From Rhinatrema bivittatum (lineage: Eukaryota > Chordata > Amphibia > Gymnophiona > Rhinatrematidae), in NCBI RefSeq assembly GCF_901001135.1, contig NC_042617.1, positions 496,476,735-496,540,734 on the forward strand: DNA of 64,000 nucleotides, in the 5' to 3' direction. Position numbers and translations under genes: made by a program. Each line of letters opens with the position of its first letter. Position 1 is the stretch's first letter. Positions 21,940-33,796 of the stretch are shown in pieces. The notes under the pieces were generated by a model. It made no database searches and had not been told where the DNA came from. It saw only the letters and a program-made list of their open reading frames with translations.

Positions 21940-22460
21940 AAACTTGGGATTGTATACTTTCCATAACCAGTCCTATTATGTGGAGTACTCTCCCACATCA
22001 ACTTCGCATGACATCCTGCCCCAAGCAATTCAGAAAACCATTATAAACTCAATTATTTACTTTAGCATTCCACTTTTGCCAAACTGCTTTTGATTTGCTG
22101 TGATTTTATCATATTGTTTTTATTATTGTGAGGCTTGTTATGCCTTTTATATGGTTTTAGCATGCTATATTTATTCATGTGTGTTTTTAGTATGCTGTAT
22201 TTTTAATATGTTATTATAATTGTACTGTTGTGAGCCACCCCGGATAGGGATGGCATATAAATAAAGTTAACCATAACCATAACCATTCAGCTAAGGTTTG
22301 TTGAGATTTATGTGGAATTTTATGCTGATATATTTGGAATAATTTTGTCATTCTATGAATATTCATTTGTTGTTTTGATTATGTATGTATTTATTGTGAC
22401 CCACTGTGAATATATGATACATGCAGGGCACAAATTTTTAATAAATTAAAATTGAAATTG
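21940..22460 (+). mobile_element. old L2-like LINE 3' end fragments
   Basis: Near 21970-22050 a broken plus-strand frame resembles the C-terminal end of L2-like ORF2. At 22222-22265 GTGAGCCACCCCGGATAGGG is followed by a CATATAAATAAAG tail typical of such LINE ends. A second tail (GACCCACTGTGAAT, then AATAAATTAAAATTG) follows to 22460. Both are strongly diverged. Confidence 0.5.
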
Positions 22461-22719
22461 AAATAGTGCTGAAACTAAGGTTGGGTATATTTCTATCCTG
22501 GGTGACTTGTGACCAGTATGAATTTTTCTTTTTCTTTCCTCTTTCATACTTTAGCAACAGTGGTCACCTTGCTGAGATTTGATATAGATGTTATACAACA
22601 AAGGCACAATGTAAAGTTACTTAGCAAGACTTGGGAAGAGAAATTTACTTTATTCTCTTCCCTCAGAAATGAACTAAAGTACCAGCCTCGCTTCGGAATC
22701 CTAAGGCAGTATACTACTG

Positions 22720-25700
22720 TAAGGATGTGCATTAATTTCCAACAAATGTGACATCTACAACAAATAGGTCCCTATTCATTTCATTTGTGGGACCACAAAA
22801 TGAATGATGATCTCCCATGAATGAAACATATCATATTAGTTTCATTTGTTTGGTTCACAGTGCTTTGTTATCAGCCTTTTACAATAGGAGAAGGTCATGT
22901 GGGAGTATCCATAGCAACCAGCCCTTTCCTGTGAGTCATAAGTGACCTCACAGCCCTGTCATAGAGTGGGTCAGACAGGTTGGCAAGGAGACCAGAATGC
23001 CAACATATCAGAGCGAAGCATTTTTTTAAATTCAGCTAATCGCTGCTCTATGGACCTAGTGATGCTGTTCCTGCTGTATTTTCTACCTTGAGCAAGTGTA
23101 CCACAGTGCACTTTCTTCTTGGGTTCTATCTGAGAAGGTTGTTTGCTGGATTGAGCTCTCTTAGAGTGTCTCAAATCTATATTCAATTGCTGAAAATCAG
23201 AGCTATTGCTATTGCTGAAAAATATTTTTGTCCTTTTTTGCTGCTGTGCCAGGCAGCCAGGCTTTTTTTTACTGCACTCAGACTGTCTCTCTGTTTCACC
23301 CACTGAGAGAAAACGAGTGACAAGCTGCCAGCAGTGGCATTTTGCTGCTGATCTTACCCCCCTGGGGTAAATTGCAGGCAGGGTTGGGGTGGTGTGGGTG
23401 GGAGATAGTGGGAGAACTGCAATGGCTGTCTGGGCATTGTACAACTACAAGCAGCATCACAGTGAGTGCACAGAGAGGAGTACTGTAGGAATTTGGCTTG
23501 CAGACTCACAGCAGGAGCAGTCAGGCTGGAGCTTCCAGTGTTTTATCTGGAGTTTCAATTTTTGTGCACATAGAGCAGTCTCTGTTGCAGTGTTCAGCAA
23601 GACACTACACTGTGTGTCTGTGTGTGTGTGTAGTTTTCCATACTCACTTATATTGGTACAGTGATGTTCAGTACATTACATCCAATAAAGAAATAATCCT
23701 TTTAATCCAAATCCCCAGTAGGTAGTGACATTAAAATCCATGATGTCAGGGAAAGGTACAGGTCGAGTGATTGGTACTGGCAGTGGAGGCACAGGCAGAG
23801 GAGGCACTTCAAGAGGCAGTCCCCCATTAAAGTTAAAAAGGGACATGTTCCAATCCAAAATCTCTGGAGGGGCAGGCAGTTCCAGCCAGAAAAAAACTTA
23901 AATTTAAAGATGACACACTGCCACCACCTGTTTCTGACCCCAGGGAATGGGAGGCTGAGCCATCCAAGGCAGTTGGGGCAGTGGAGAAAGCAAAAGAGCG
24001 AGACCCAAAAGCAGCAGTGTGACAGCATACTTCTCTTGCTAATGCTGCAATGTAGCGCAGTCACTGTTTGCTTCTGATTCCGATGAAGAATCATCTTGTA
24101 TGTGATTCCCTTCATCAGAAATGGAAGAAATAATAGCTGAAGAATGTTTAGGAGGATTAGTTAGTTCCATCTTAGCCTCCACTTCAGTGCTGGAGGAGAG
24201 AGAGGAAACTGGTGAAAATAATGAGGAAGAGCAGTCAGTGCAGGCAGAGAGTGTGACTGATGCCCCTGACATTGCTTCTCAGGGTCCACCCACTACTTCA
24301 ACTCCAGTGCCAGCATCCACCCCGAAGGCTATAGAGAAGGGATCACAAAAGAAATCTGTGATCTGGAGCCACTTTAAAGTGAGGGAGGACCCGCGTTTTG
24401 CTCAGTGTAATTACTGTGCCAGGGATATTAGCAGAGGCAAGCAAGTGGGCCATCTACCAATTCTGGAATGATGCATCATATGCAGAAGCAACACCCAACA
24501 GTACTGACATCTCGAGATGGTGGCAGTGCCAGTCAGGGGACCCCTTTTTCCAGGCAGCATAAAGTAGTTGAAAAGGAGCAGAGTCATCCCACGCCCTCAG
24601 CCACTTCCAGAAATCAGGTGGCAAGCCAGCAGCCCCCTGCCATGTGACAGAAGCGACAACCCACCATGGAGGAAATGGGGTGATGTTCAGTAGCGCTATC
24701 CCGGGGAAGGAGGCAGGCAGCCTCAAAAGTTTTAACCAGGAGCATTGGGGAAATGATTGCCCTTGATGACCAGCCCCTGCAGGTAGTGGAGAATGTAGGT
24801 TTCAAGCGTTTGCTGCAGGTCTTAACTCCAAATTACAAAGTTCCCTCCAGAAAGGTCATCCCCAGCATGTACAACCAGTGTCGCAGTCACATCCAGGCAC
24901 TGCTAGCTAAGGCAGAGGGGAATGTGCATTTTACCTGTGATATTTGGACCACCATGAATGCTTCACCCTCTTACCTCTCCCTGACAGCAAACTGGTGGGA
25001 CCTGGCTGAGGCAGGGGCAGGCAGCAGCTTTATTAGTGACCAAGTATCAGGGTGCAGGTGGGCTTTACTGCACACCCACCTGACAGACGAGGCCCATACC
25101 TCAGCCAACATTCTATCATGCATCAGAGACATGCTGGAGGGCTGGCAGCTACACCAGAGAGCCAGGAATCTTCAGGCAGGGTTCTTTGTCACAGACAATG
25201 GTGCAAATCAGGGTAAATGCAATATCCGCTGGGGGCTTTCAGAACATTCGATGCTTTGCACATACTCTGCACCTGGTAGAGAAGTCAACTCTGGGGTTGG
25301 AGTCTAAGCACCAAGACAATGAATACCTGCAGACATTAATACAGAAGTGAAGGAACATAGCAGGGTACTTCCACAGAAGTGTAAAGGTGGGGCAGGTTCT
25401 CCGTCAAAAGCAGACTGATTTGGGGATGCCTCACAAGCGTCTCATTCAAGACATTGGCACCCGGTGGAATTCTACCTATATGATGCTGCAGAGGTTAGTG
25501 GAGCAGCAGACACCCCTTCATGATCTTTCTCTGAAAATGGAGAGAGGTGTGCCTAGTCCCCTAGGACATCATGATTGGGTAGTCATGAGTCAGCTGGTAA
25601 CAATCCTGAAGCCCTTTAGGGATGCCACGGAGGAGCTGAGTTCCAGAAGTGCCACCTTGGGTGACATCATCCCTATTGTTAATATTCTGGAGGAAAATTT

Positions 25701-25808
25701 GGAGGGTTTTAAACAGGTAGAGGGAATGACAGCAGAGGTGCTGCATTGTCTGGACTTTTTGCAGAAGCAGGTGCAAGAGAGATTAGGACCTTTAACAAAA
25801 GATGACAC
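22720..25808 (+). mobile_element. decayed autonomous-type hAT element
   Basis: A hAT-like terminus TAAGGATGTGCATTAATTTC starts at 22720, preceded by TACTACTG. About 1.4 kb later begins the broken transposase described at 24121-25808. This layout (terminus, ~1.4-1.9 kb leader, transposase) parallels 58185-62796. The 3' part is gone: a MITE terminus begins at 25809 within the transposase. Confidence 0.75.
24121..25808 (+). pseudogene. hAT-Ac (ZBED-like) transposase, frameshifted and 3'-truncated
   Basis: Fragments follow the intact transposase at 60106-62796 in order. The BED zinc finger lies at 24353-24500 (VIWSHFKVREDPRFAQCNYC; its His pair sits in another frame after a break near 24465). 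MIALDDQPLQVVENVGFKRL starts at 24753. The first catalytic Asp is in FTCDIWTTMNA (codon 24939-24941). The second catalytic region is FFVTDNGAN (Asp codon 25194-25196), followed by a frameshift before the Cys/His block near 25245. GTRWNSTYMMLQRL is around 25460. The C-terminal dimerisation block with the catalytic Glu is absent, because the sequence runs into a MITE end at 25809. Several breaks and the missing third catalytic residue make it nonfunctional. It diverges clearly from the intact copy (for example KVPSRKVIPSMY against KLPSRSTFSRQVLPSLY), so it is a separate, older subfamily. Confidence 0.9.
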
Positions 25809-25961
25809 TAGAGATGTGCATTCATCTGGAGTGAATTAGACAATTTCAATGAAATTTGTCCTGTGTCAGCAACCCCGAAAAACAAACACATTTTCCCGAA
25901 ATTTCAGGAAAATTAATTTTTTGGGGTTAGTGCACGCTAACAGGGGGTTAGCATGTACTAA
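25809..25961. mobile_element. left end of a family C hAT MITE
   Basis: Begins TAGAGATGTGCATTCATC, preceded by GATGACAC. It contains GGGTTAGTGCACGCTAAC and TTAGCATGTACTAA, variants of the GTGCGCACTAA repeat. It breaks into LINE ORF1 sequence near 25962. No right terminus is found. Confidence 0.75.
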
Positions 25962-25976
25962 GGACAAATCTCCCAG

Positions 25977-27620
25977 GGCTACTGCCCAGGAGGGAAGGGT
26001 TAGGCCGGCCATCATAGTTGGTGATTCAATTATTAGAAATGTAGATAGCAGGGTGGCTGGTGGACGTGAGGACCTCCTGGTAACTTGCCTGCCTGGAAGA
26101 GATGTGAATCGTGTCCTCGATCATCTTAACGATCGATTTCGGCTGGGAGGGGGAGGGAATCGTATTGTTCCCGTTTGGGGGGGTAAAATATCGTGAAAAA
26201 TCGTGAAAAATCGAAAAATCGTAAAATCGCAAAACCGGCACATTAAAACCCACTAATACCCACCCCCGACCCTTTAAATTAAATCCCCCACCCCCAATGA
26301 CTTAAATAACCTGGGGGTCCAGCGGCGGTCCGGAACGGCAGCGGTCCGGAACGGGCTCCTGCTACTGAATCTTGTTGTCTTCAGCCGGCGCCATTTTCCA
26401 AAATGGCGCCGAAAAATGGCGGCGGCCATAGACGAACACGATTGGACGGCAGGAGGTCCTTCTGGACCCCCGCTGGACTTTTGGCAAGTCTTGTGGGGGT
26501 CAGGAGGCCCCCCCCAAGCTGGCCAAAAGTTCCTGGAGGTCCAGCGGGGGTCAGGGAGCGATTTCCCGCCGCGAATTGTTTTCCGTACGGAAAATGGCGC
26601 CGGCAGGAGATCGACTGCAGGAGGTCGTTCAGCGAGGGTTCCGGCGCCTCGCTGAACGACCTCCTGCAGTCGATCTCCTGCCGGCGCCATTTTCCGTACG
26701 GAAAACGATTTGCGGCGGGAAATCGGTCCCTGACCCCCGCTGGACCTCCAGGAACTTTTGGCCAGCTTGGGGGGGGGCCTCCTGACCCCCACAAGACTTG
26801 ACAAAAGTCCAGCGGGGGTCCGGAAGGACCTCCTGCCGTCCAATCGTGTTCATCTATGGCCGCCGCCATTTTTTTGGCGCCATTTTGGAAAATGGCGCCG
26901 GCTGAAGACAACAAGATTCAGTAGCAGGAGCCCGTTCCGGATCGCTGCCGTTCCGGACCGCCGCTGGACCCCCAGGTTATTTAAGTCATTTGGGGGGGGG
27001 GTTCGGGAGGGTGGGGGATTTAATTTAAAGGGTCGGGGGTGGGTTTTAGGGGGTTTTAGTGTGCCGGCTCACGATTCTAACGATTTATAACGATAAATCG
27101 TTAGAATCTCTATTGTATTGTGTTCCATAACGGTTTAAGACGATATTAAAATTATCGGACGATAATTTTAATCGTCCTAAAACGATTCACATCCCTACTG
27201 ACTGGTGCAAAGGTGGCAGACCTCACGCATCACCTAGATAGGATTATAGACAGTGCTGGGGAGGAGCCGGCTGTCATGGTACATGTGGGCACCAACGACA
27301 TAGGAAAATGTGGGAGAGAGGTTCTGGAAGCCAAATTTAGGATTTTAGGTAGGAAGCTGAAATCCAGAACCTCCAGGGTGGCATTCTCTGAAATGCTTCC
27401 TGTTCCACGTGCAGGTCCCCAGAGACAGGCAGAGCTCCAGAGTTTCAATGCATGGATGAGACGATGGTGCAGGGAAGAGGGATTAAGCTTTGTATGGAAC
27501 TGGGGAAACGTTTGGGGAAAGGGGAGACTTTTCCGAAAGGACGGGGTCCACCTTAACCAGAGTGGAACCAAGCTGCTGGCACTAACTTTCAAAAAGGAGA
27601 TAGAGCAGCTTTTAAACTAG
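25977..27620 (+). pseudogene. CR1-like ORF1 with SGNH/GDSL esterase domain, split by MITE
   Basis: Two exon-like pieces of one frame flank the MITE at 26097-27197. The left piece has PAIIVGDSIIRNVDSR with the esterase nucleophile block GDS at 26020-26028, and ends in CLPG. The right piece (27213-27620) has VADLTHHLDRIIDSAGEEP, then the GTND block at 27288-27299 and the catalytic DGVHLN block at 27540-27557. Blocks I, III and V of the SGNH hydrolase fold are therefore all present. In CR1 LINEs this domain follows a nucleic-acid-binding N-terminus; that part is missing here. The ORF ends at 27620, 35 bases before ORF2. The MITE makes it nonfunctional, although both pieces stay open. Confidence 0.87.
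26097..27197. mobile_element. complete palindromic hAT MITE (family A), 1101 bp
   Basis: Left end AAGAGATGTGAATCG (first base changed from T); right end CGATTCACATCCCTA at 27197. The flanks are CTGCCTGG (26089-26096) and CTGACTGG (27198-27205), an 8-bp duplication with one difference. Nearly the whole element is one palindrome centred near 26646 (CTGCAGGAGGTCGTTCAGCG against CGCTGAACGACCTCCTGCAG). Removing it and one duplication restores continuous ORF1 reading. No coding capacity. Confidence 0.95.
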
Positions 27621-27655
27621 AACAAGGGGGAAAGCTGACAGTCACTCAGCAGTAC

Positions 27656-30563
27656 ATGGTTCGGAGAAATGTATCCTTGAAGTATACTAATGAAACAGGA
27701 GGGTTAGGGCATCCCAACAGAGAGGTTCCATCAAAAGCAAACACAGTTCATATGCCTATATGTAAAAAATCACCAAAGCTAATGATTTCCGAATTATCCC
27801 AAACAACTGAAAAGCAGGTTGTTAAAACAAGCAAAAACCACACTTTGAAATGTCTGTATGCCAATGCCAGAAGTCTAAGAAGTAAGATGGGAGAGTTAGA
27901 GTGTACAGCAGCAAATGATGAGATTGACATAATTGGCATCACAGAGACTTGGTGGAAGGAGGATAACCAATGGGACAATGCTATATCAGGGTACAAATTA
28001 TATCGCAATGATAGGGAGGATCAACTTGGTGGGGGTGTGGCACTTTATGTCCGGGAGGGTATAGAGTCCAACAGGATAAAGATCATACAAGAGAGTAAAT
28101 GCTCAGTAGAATCTCTATGGGTAGAAATCTCATGTGTGTTGGGTAAGAGTATAGTGATAGGAGTATACTACCGTCCACCTGGACAAAATGGTCAGACAGA
28201 TGATGAAATGCTAAGAGTAATCAGGGAAGCAAACCAATTTGGCAGTGCAATAATAATGGGAGATTTCAATTACCCTAATATTGACTGGGTAAATGTAACA
28301 TCAGGACTTGCTAGAGACATAAAGTTCCTGGATGTAATAAATGATTGCTTCATGGAGCAATTGGTTCAGGAATCAACAAGAGAGGGAGCTATTTTAGATT
28401 TAATTCTTAGTGGAACGCAAGATTTGGTGAAAGAAGTAACGGTGGTGGGGTCACTTGGCAACAGTGATCATAACATGATCAAATTTAAACTAATAACTGG
28501 AAGGGGGGACAATAAGTAAATCTGTAGCTCTAACACTAAATTTTAAAAAGGGAAACTTTGATAAAATGAGGAAAATAGTTAGAAAAAAACTGAAAGGTGC
28601 AGCTGCAAAAGTTAAAAGTGTTCAACAGGCTTGGACATTGTTTAAAAATACAATCCTAGAGGCACAGTCCATATGTATTCCGCGCATAAGAAAGGTGGAA
28701 GGAAGGCAAAACGATTACCGTCATGGTGAAAAGGTGAGGTAAAAGAGGCTATTTTAGCCAAAAAAACATCCTTCAAAAATTGGAAGAAGGATCCATCTGA
28801 AGAAAATAGGATAAAACATAAGCATTGTCAAGGTAAGTGTAAAACATTGATAAGACAGGCGAAGAGAACATTTGAAATGAAGTTGGCCATAGAGACAAAA
28901 ACTCATAATAAAAACTTTTAAAAATATATCCAAAGCAAGAAACCTGTGAGGGAGTCGGTTGGACCATTAGATGACCAAGGGGTTAAAGGGCTCTTAGGGA
29001 AGATAAGGCATTGCAGATAGACTAAATGAATTCTTTGCCTCCTTTTTACTAATGAGGATATTGGGGAGATACCAGTTCCAGAGATGGTTTTCAGGGGTGA
29101 TGACTCAGACGAACTGAATGAAATCACGGTGAACCTGGAAGATGTAGTAGGCCAGATTGACAAACTAAAGAGTAGCAAATCACCTGGACCGGATGGTATG
29201 CATCCTAGGGTTCTGATTGAACTCAAAAATGAAATTTCTGATCTATTAGTTAAAATTTGTAACCTATCATTAAAATCATCCATTGTACCTGAAGACTGGA
29301 GGGTGGCCAATGTAACCCCAATATTTAAAAAAGGCTCCAGGGGCGATCCTGGTAACTATAGACCAGTGAGCCTGACTTCAGTGCCAGGAAAAATAGTGGA
29401 AACTATTCTCAAGATCAAAATCGTAGAGCATATAGAAACACATGATTTAATGGGACACAGTCAACATGGATTTACCCAAGGGTAACAAATCTGCTTCATT
29501 TTTTTGAAGGGGTTAATAAACATGTGGATAAAGGTGAACCGGTAGATGTAGTGTATTTGGATTTTCAGAAGGCGTTTGACAAAGTCACTCATGAGAGGCT
29601 TCTACGAAAACTAAAAAGTCATGGGATAGGAGGCAATGTCCTTTCGTGGATTACAAACTGGTTAAAAGACAGGAAACAGAGAGTAGGATTAAATGGTCAA
29701 TTTTCTCAGTGGAAAAGGGTAAACAGTGGAGTGCCTCAGGGATCTGTACTTGGACCGGTGCTTTTCAATATATACATATAAATGATCTGGAAAGGAATAC
29801 AACGAGTGAGGTTATCAAATTTGCGGATGATACAAAATTATTCAGAGTAGTTAAATCACAAGCAGACTGTGATACATTACAGGAGGTCCTTGCAAGACTG
29901 GAAGATTGGGCAACCAAATGGCAGATGAAATTTAATGTGGACAAGTGCAAGGTGTTGCATATAGGGAAAAATAACCCTTGCTGTAGTTACACGATGTTAG
30001 GTTCCATATTAGGAGCTACCACCCAGGAAAAAGATCTAGGCATCATAGTAGACAATACTTTAAAATCGTCGGCTCATTGTGCTGCAGCAGTCAAAAAAGC
30101 AAATAGAATGTTAGGAATTATTAGGAAGGGAATGGTTAATTGAACGGAATATGTCATAATGCCTCTGTATCGCTCCATGTTGAGACCGCACCTTGAATAC
30201 TGTGTACAATTCTGGTCGCCGCATCTCAAAAAAGATATAGTTGCGATGGAGAAGGTACAGAGAAGGGCAACCAAAATGATAAAGAGGATGGAACAGCTCC
30301 CCTTTGAGGAAAGGCTTTAGAGTTTAGGGCTGTTCAGCTTGGAGAAGAGATGGCTGAGGGGGGATATGATAGAGGTCTTTAAGATCATGAGAGGTCTTGA
30401 ACGAGTAGATGTGACTCGGTTATTTACACCTTCGAATAATAGAAGGACTAGGGGACATTCCATGAAGTTAGCAAGTTACACATTTAAGACTAAACGGAGA
30501 AAATTCTTTTTCACTCAACGCACAATAAAGCTCTGGAATTTTTTTTCCAGAGGAGGTGGTTAG
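27656..30563 (+). pseudogene. CR1-like ORF2 (endonuclease + reverse transcriptase), frameshifted
   Basis: The first open piece (27656-28519, 287 residues) is an apurinic-type endonuclease, which nicks target DNA for priming. It shows KCLYANARSLRSK, GITETWW, GVYYRPPGQ, IIMGDFNYPNID and GNSDHNMIKF. A deletion near 28510 shifts the frame. The connector continues in broken frames to 29080. Reverse transcriptase blocks follow at 29084-29485 (KSSKSPGPDG, VTPIFKKGSRGDPGNYRPVS), 29524-29781 (VYLDFQKAFDKV, GVPQGSVLGPVLFN) and 29646-30143 (KFADDTKLF, KCKVLHIGKNN). The C-terminus (RGDMIEVFKIMRGLERVDV) is at 30339-30563. At least four frame breaks separate it from the unbroken sister copy at 33762-36524. 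The gap near 29480 removes the CLTN block present in the sister. Confidence 0.93.
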
Positions 30564-30820
30564 TGCAGTTAGTGTAGCTGGGTTCAAAAAAGGTTTGGAT
30601 AAGTTCTTGGAGGAGAAGTCCATTAATGGCTATTAATCAATTATACTTAGGGAATAGCTACTGCTATTAATTGCATCAGTAGCATGGGTTCTTCTTAGTG
30701 TTTGGGTAATTGCCAGGTTCTTGTGGCCTGGTTTTGGCCTCTGTTGGAAACAGGATTCTGGGCTTGATGGAGCCTTGGTCTGAACCAGCATGGCAATTTC
30801 TTATGTTCTTATGTTCTTAT

Positions 30821-31954
30821 TCAGGGCGGCCAAAAAAAAAAGGCCATCCAGGAAGCATTACCCGCCAAAGGGGGATCCGCCACCTCAGTCCGACCAACCT
30901 CTTAATGATTTCACACCCTCTTGAACTCTCTCTTCAAAGTTCTATTTAACTTTCCCTTACAGTACTTGTTGAGTATCAGTCTGTTGTAGCTCCGTCTTAC
31001 TGACCCGGCTCCAGCGACTGCAAACCCGGCTGGCCAATTCCATGATGAATGTGGGCATCCATCAGACTGATTAATGGGCCAACTGGGGAGGCTTCTGAAA
31101 CTAACTTCTCCCAGGCCCTACGCTTCCGACCGGAGTGCAGCATATTCACGAAGAGCAGGAGAAAAAGGATGCCCCACGTTCAATGACTAGTGTGCCATCT
31201 TGGATTTCCCTCGTTGCAGTCTGGAGTTTTATTTTTCTTTTGTATTTTCTTTATTCTCTCTAGATGTGGGCTTGAATTCTGCTTGTTATATGGATTTACA
31301 TTGGATTGTAATATCTTTGCTGATATATTTTTTTCTTATTTTCCTTCTGTAACAATCAGAAAATATCTTAATATTTTTCATGTTAATAAAGAATAAATTA
31401 ATAAAGAGAAAATAAAAACAAAAGAAAATGAGTTACCTTTTTGTTCTTTCATTGGAGCTGGCATTAACTTTCAGGTGATGTACAGTAATTTAGTTAATGA
31501 TACACGTGAAATGGTTTCGTAAGCACTGTGATTTATCACATAGAAAGTCTAGATTCACTAGCAATATTAAATCCTTCCTTGGTTGCATCAGAGGTGATAG
31601 TTTCTGCTTTAGATTTCATACTTTGTACTGTATAAAATGCCCCTCCAATGATCTTGAAAGCCAATTGTTTACAGACTTTCAGCTGTAAGAGGTCATACTG
31701 TAGTGAAAATGTAATTGGAAGAGCAAGACATAAGAAGTATTACTCAAATCCCAGACCAGATGCATTTAGTAGCACTGAAGTTTTTCAGCAAGTCTGAACA
31801 TGATTGGATGGCCAGATAGCCATGTGCGGTTGGGTTCAGTGGAGTAAATCATAAAAATCTAAAGAAAACTGAATGGCATATGGAAATAAATAAATAATAT
31901 TCTAGATGTTTCTAAGTTGGAATTGTTTCTCTACTGGAACTCATGGTGTATTCA
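30821..31954. other. interval without recognised gene
   Basis: After the LINE tail come an A-rich run (30831-30842) and AT-rich DNA. No family is recognised. Confidence 0.45.
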
Positions 31955-32193
31955 TTCCCATGCTCGCACCAGCTCAACTCCTGCGGTATGGCTTGGGGCT
32001 CCTCCCTGGGTCATGCCGTGGCCCAAGGGCTCACATCACCAGCATTAGAGACAACCGTGCCTCTGTGCCTCTGAGTGTAACAGCTGCCAGAGGTCGTACT
32101 CGTAACAGGACCTGAAGGTCACCATGCCCTCGGGTCATAATGGGATCCAAAGACCCCAAGCTCTCAGTCCCTACAGCTGCTGGAGGTCACGCT
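31955..32193 (+). mobile_element. 3' portion of a long LTR
   Basis: Closely matches the last ~240 bases of the LTR at 37737-39671: GGTATGGCTTGGGGCTCCTC, CCAAGGGCTCACATCACCAG, then a CTGGAGGTCACGCTTGCAACA end. It could be the remains of a 5' LTR paired with 37737-39671, or an independent truncated copy. Confidence 0.75.
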
Positions 32194-33384
32194 TGCAACA
32201 GGATCTGAAGGCCATGAGCTTGGTGAGCTGTGCCCGATCGGCTCCAGTTTCTTTTGGACTTTTGCCTTGATTTTTGCCTGGAAATTTTTTTTGCTTCAGT
32301 TACTGGACTTTCTTCAGCCTGCTTTTGCCCAAAGAATTTTTTGCTCCTAGCTTTTGGACATTCAATGCTTGCTTTAGTCAAAAATTATTTTTTTTGTGTT
32401 GTTGATGTCTTTGCTAGAGCTGTCTGGTTCCCACGACCTGCAAGAGGCGCCTGCAGCCAGACCATCTCTGCATCCACTCGTCCTGGAACTCCTCAACTGG
32501 CAGGAGTTGCCTGTCATGGTTCCAGTGATCATCTCCGTTCTTCCCACTTCGATGTGGCCTAGCTCCCTGGGTTTCGTTCGACCTGCAGGAGGCGCCTGCA
32601 CCCAGGTTCCACATCCAACAACCAGCATCTTCAACTTCGAGAATCTTCATGCTTCAGGGAATACCTGTCTTCAAGGTGTACCATTACACCACCTCAGGTC
32701 TTGGGATGTTCCGACCAGCAGGAGGCGCCTGCACCTGAGACCTGTCTTCACATCTTCTCAGTCTATTCAGCCTTTGCCTGCACTGGATTAGTACTGGCTC
32801 TGGAGTCTTATCAGCCAGAGGTGTTCTCTACAGTTCACACCTAGGGTTCTTACAACCAGCAGGAGGCGCCAGCACCCTAGACGCATCTTCGCCTCTTCAC
32901 TCCTGACTCCGCTCCTGTTTGCATTGTCCTAGTGCTTGCCATAGGAGCCATCTTCATCTAGAAGTCTCTCTTCATATCCGTAAGGGAGTTCCCACCTATA
33001 GACTACTTATTGGTACTTCGCAGATGTCACCTTCCTGCAAATCTCCTTGAATCCATAGTTTGGTCCAGCTTCCGTTCCATACAGATGAATTTGACTCAGG
33101 ATCACCATCGTGAGCTATCCTGCACCTCTGATCTCAATGCCATGAGTTCTTCAAACACTCAGTATTTCAGGTCTTCAATCAGGATTGGAATTCCTGATTT
33201 CTTGTCATCTATTCTGCCAGCAGTGATTCACTTCTGCAAGTTTGCTCACCAGTGCCTACATTTGACCATCTGTCCATGGGGGTTCCTCGCACCCATTGAA
33301 ATCCATTGCCATCTTCAAGTCTAGTCTCATGAAGCTCCTTCCATCTCAACGTGGCTTCTTGACTCCGTCCTAAAGGAGTGTTTT
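32194..33384. repeat. non-coding DNA with a ~140-bp spaced repeat
   Basis: A CAGGAGGCGCCTGCACC-like block recurs near 32439, 32580, 32716 and 32857, spaced 136-141 bases. The spacers are diverged. No gag, pol or host domain. It may be internal DNA of a non-autonomous LTR element (see 37737-39671). Confidence 0.55.
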
Positions 33385-33796
33385 CCTTTGATTTATTTAT
33401 TTATTTATGTATTTATTTTATTTATTTTTAATTTTTATATACTGAAGTTCTTGTAGGGACTACAAATCACTCCGGTTTACATAAAACAATGAACTGCCCA
33501 ACAGAGAGCGGAGCTTTACATAGAACTGTAGAACATATGGAACAATATAACTAGATGACAATTTAACATAGTGATAAATAAATATTATAGTTTAACTGGT
33601 AATACTAGATGACAATTTAACTAGATGACAATTTAACCTAGTGATAAAATTATAGTTTAACTGGTAATACATAAAGATTATATTATTTATTAACAGTTCC
33701 TTGCATAGTGCCACAGTTCCTTGCATAGTGTCACAGTGACATCTATCGTCTGTTATGTTCCTTGTTCCAGCTTAAGGGGACTACATCCTCACACCA
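33385..33796 (-). mobile_element. L2-like 3' tail (antisense) with small direct repeats
   Basis: 33385-33475 reads on the minus strand as an L2-like 3' end (accggagtgatttgtag-like, then (AAATAAAT)n). Beyond it lie duplicated TAGATGACAATTTAAC blocks (33553, 33606, 33622) and TAGTTTAACTGGTAATA (33588, 33652). No coding sequence remains. Confidence 0.5.

Larger units (their letters stand above)
25962..30820 (+). mobile_element. CR1-like LINE, nearly full coding span, inactive
   Basis: ORF1 with an esterase domain (to 27620) is followed 35 bases later by ORF2 (endonuclease plus reverse transcriptase, 27656-30563 in pieces). A 3' untranslated region then ends in TTCTTATGTTCTTATG-type repeats at 30820. 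A 1101-bp MITE interrupts ORF1 at 26097. Both ORFs are broken. An SGNH esterase ORF1 is an established feature of CR1-group LINEs. The 5' end is truncated near 25962. Confidence 0.9.

Noticed and set aside
22971..23444. 157-codon open frame on the minus strand
   Set aside because: It lies antisense in the leader of the decayed hAT element, has no recognised domain and shows low-complexity Ser/Gln/Lys content.
26274..27090. Several long overlapping frames on both strands (to 189 codons)
   Set aside because: Mirror-image products of the GC-rich palindromic MITE; the same residues appear in both directions and in the copies at 3256 and 50102.
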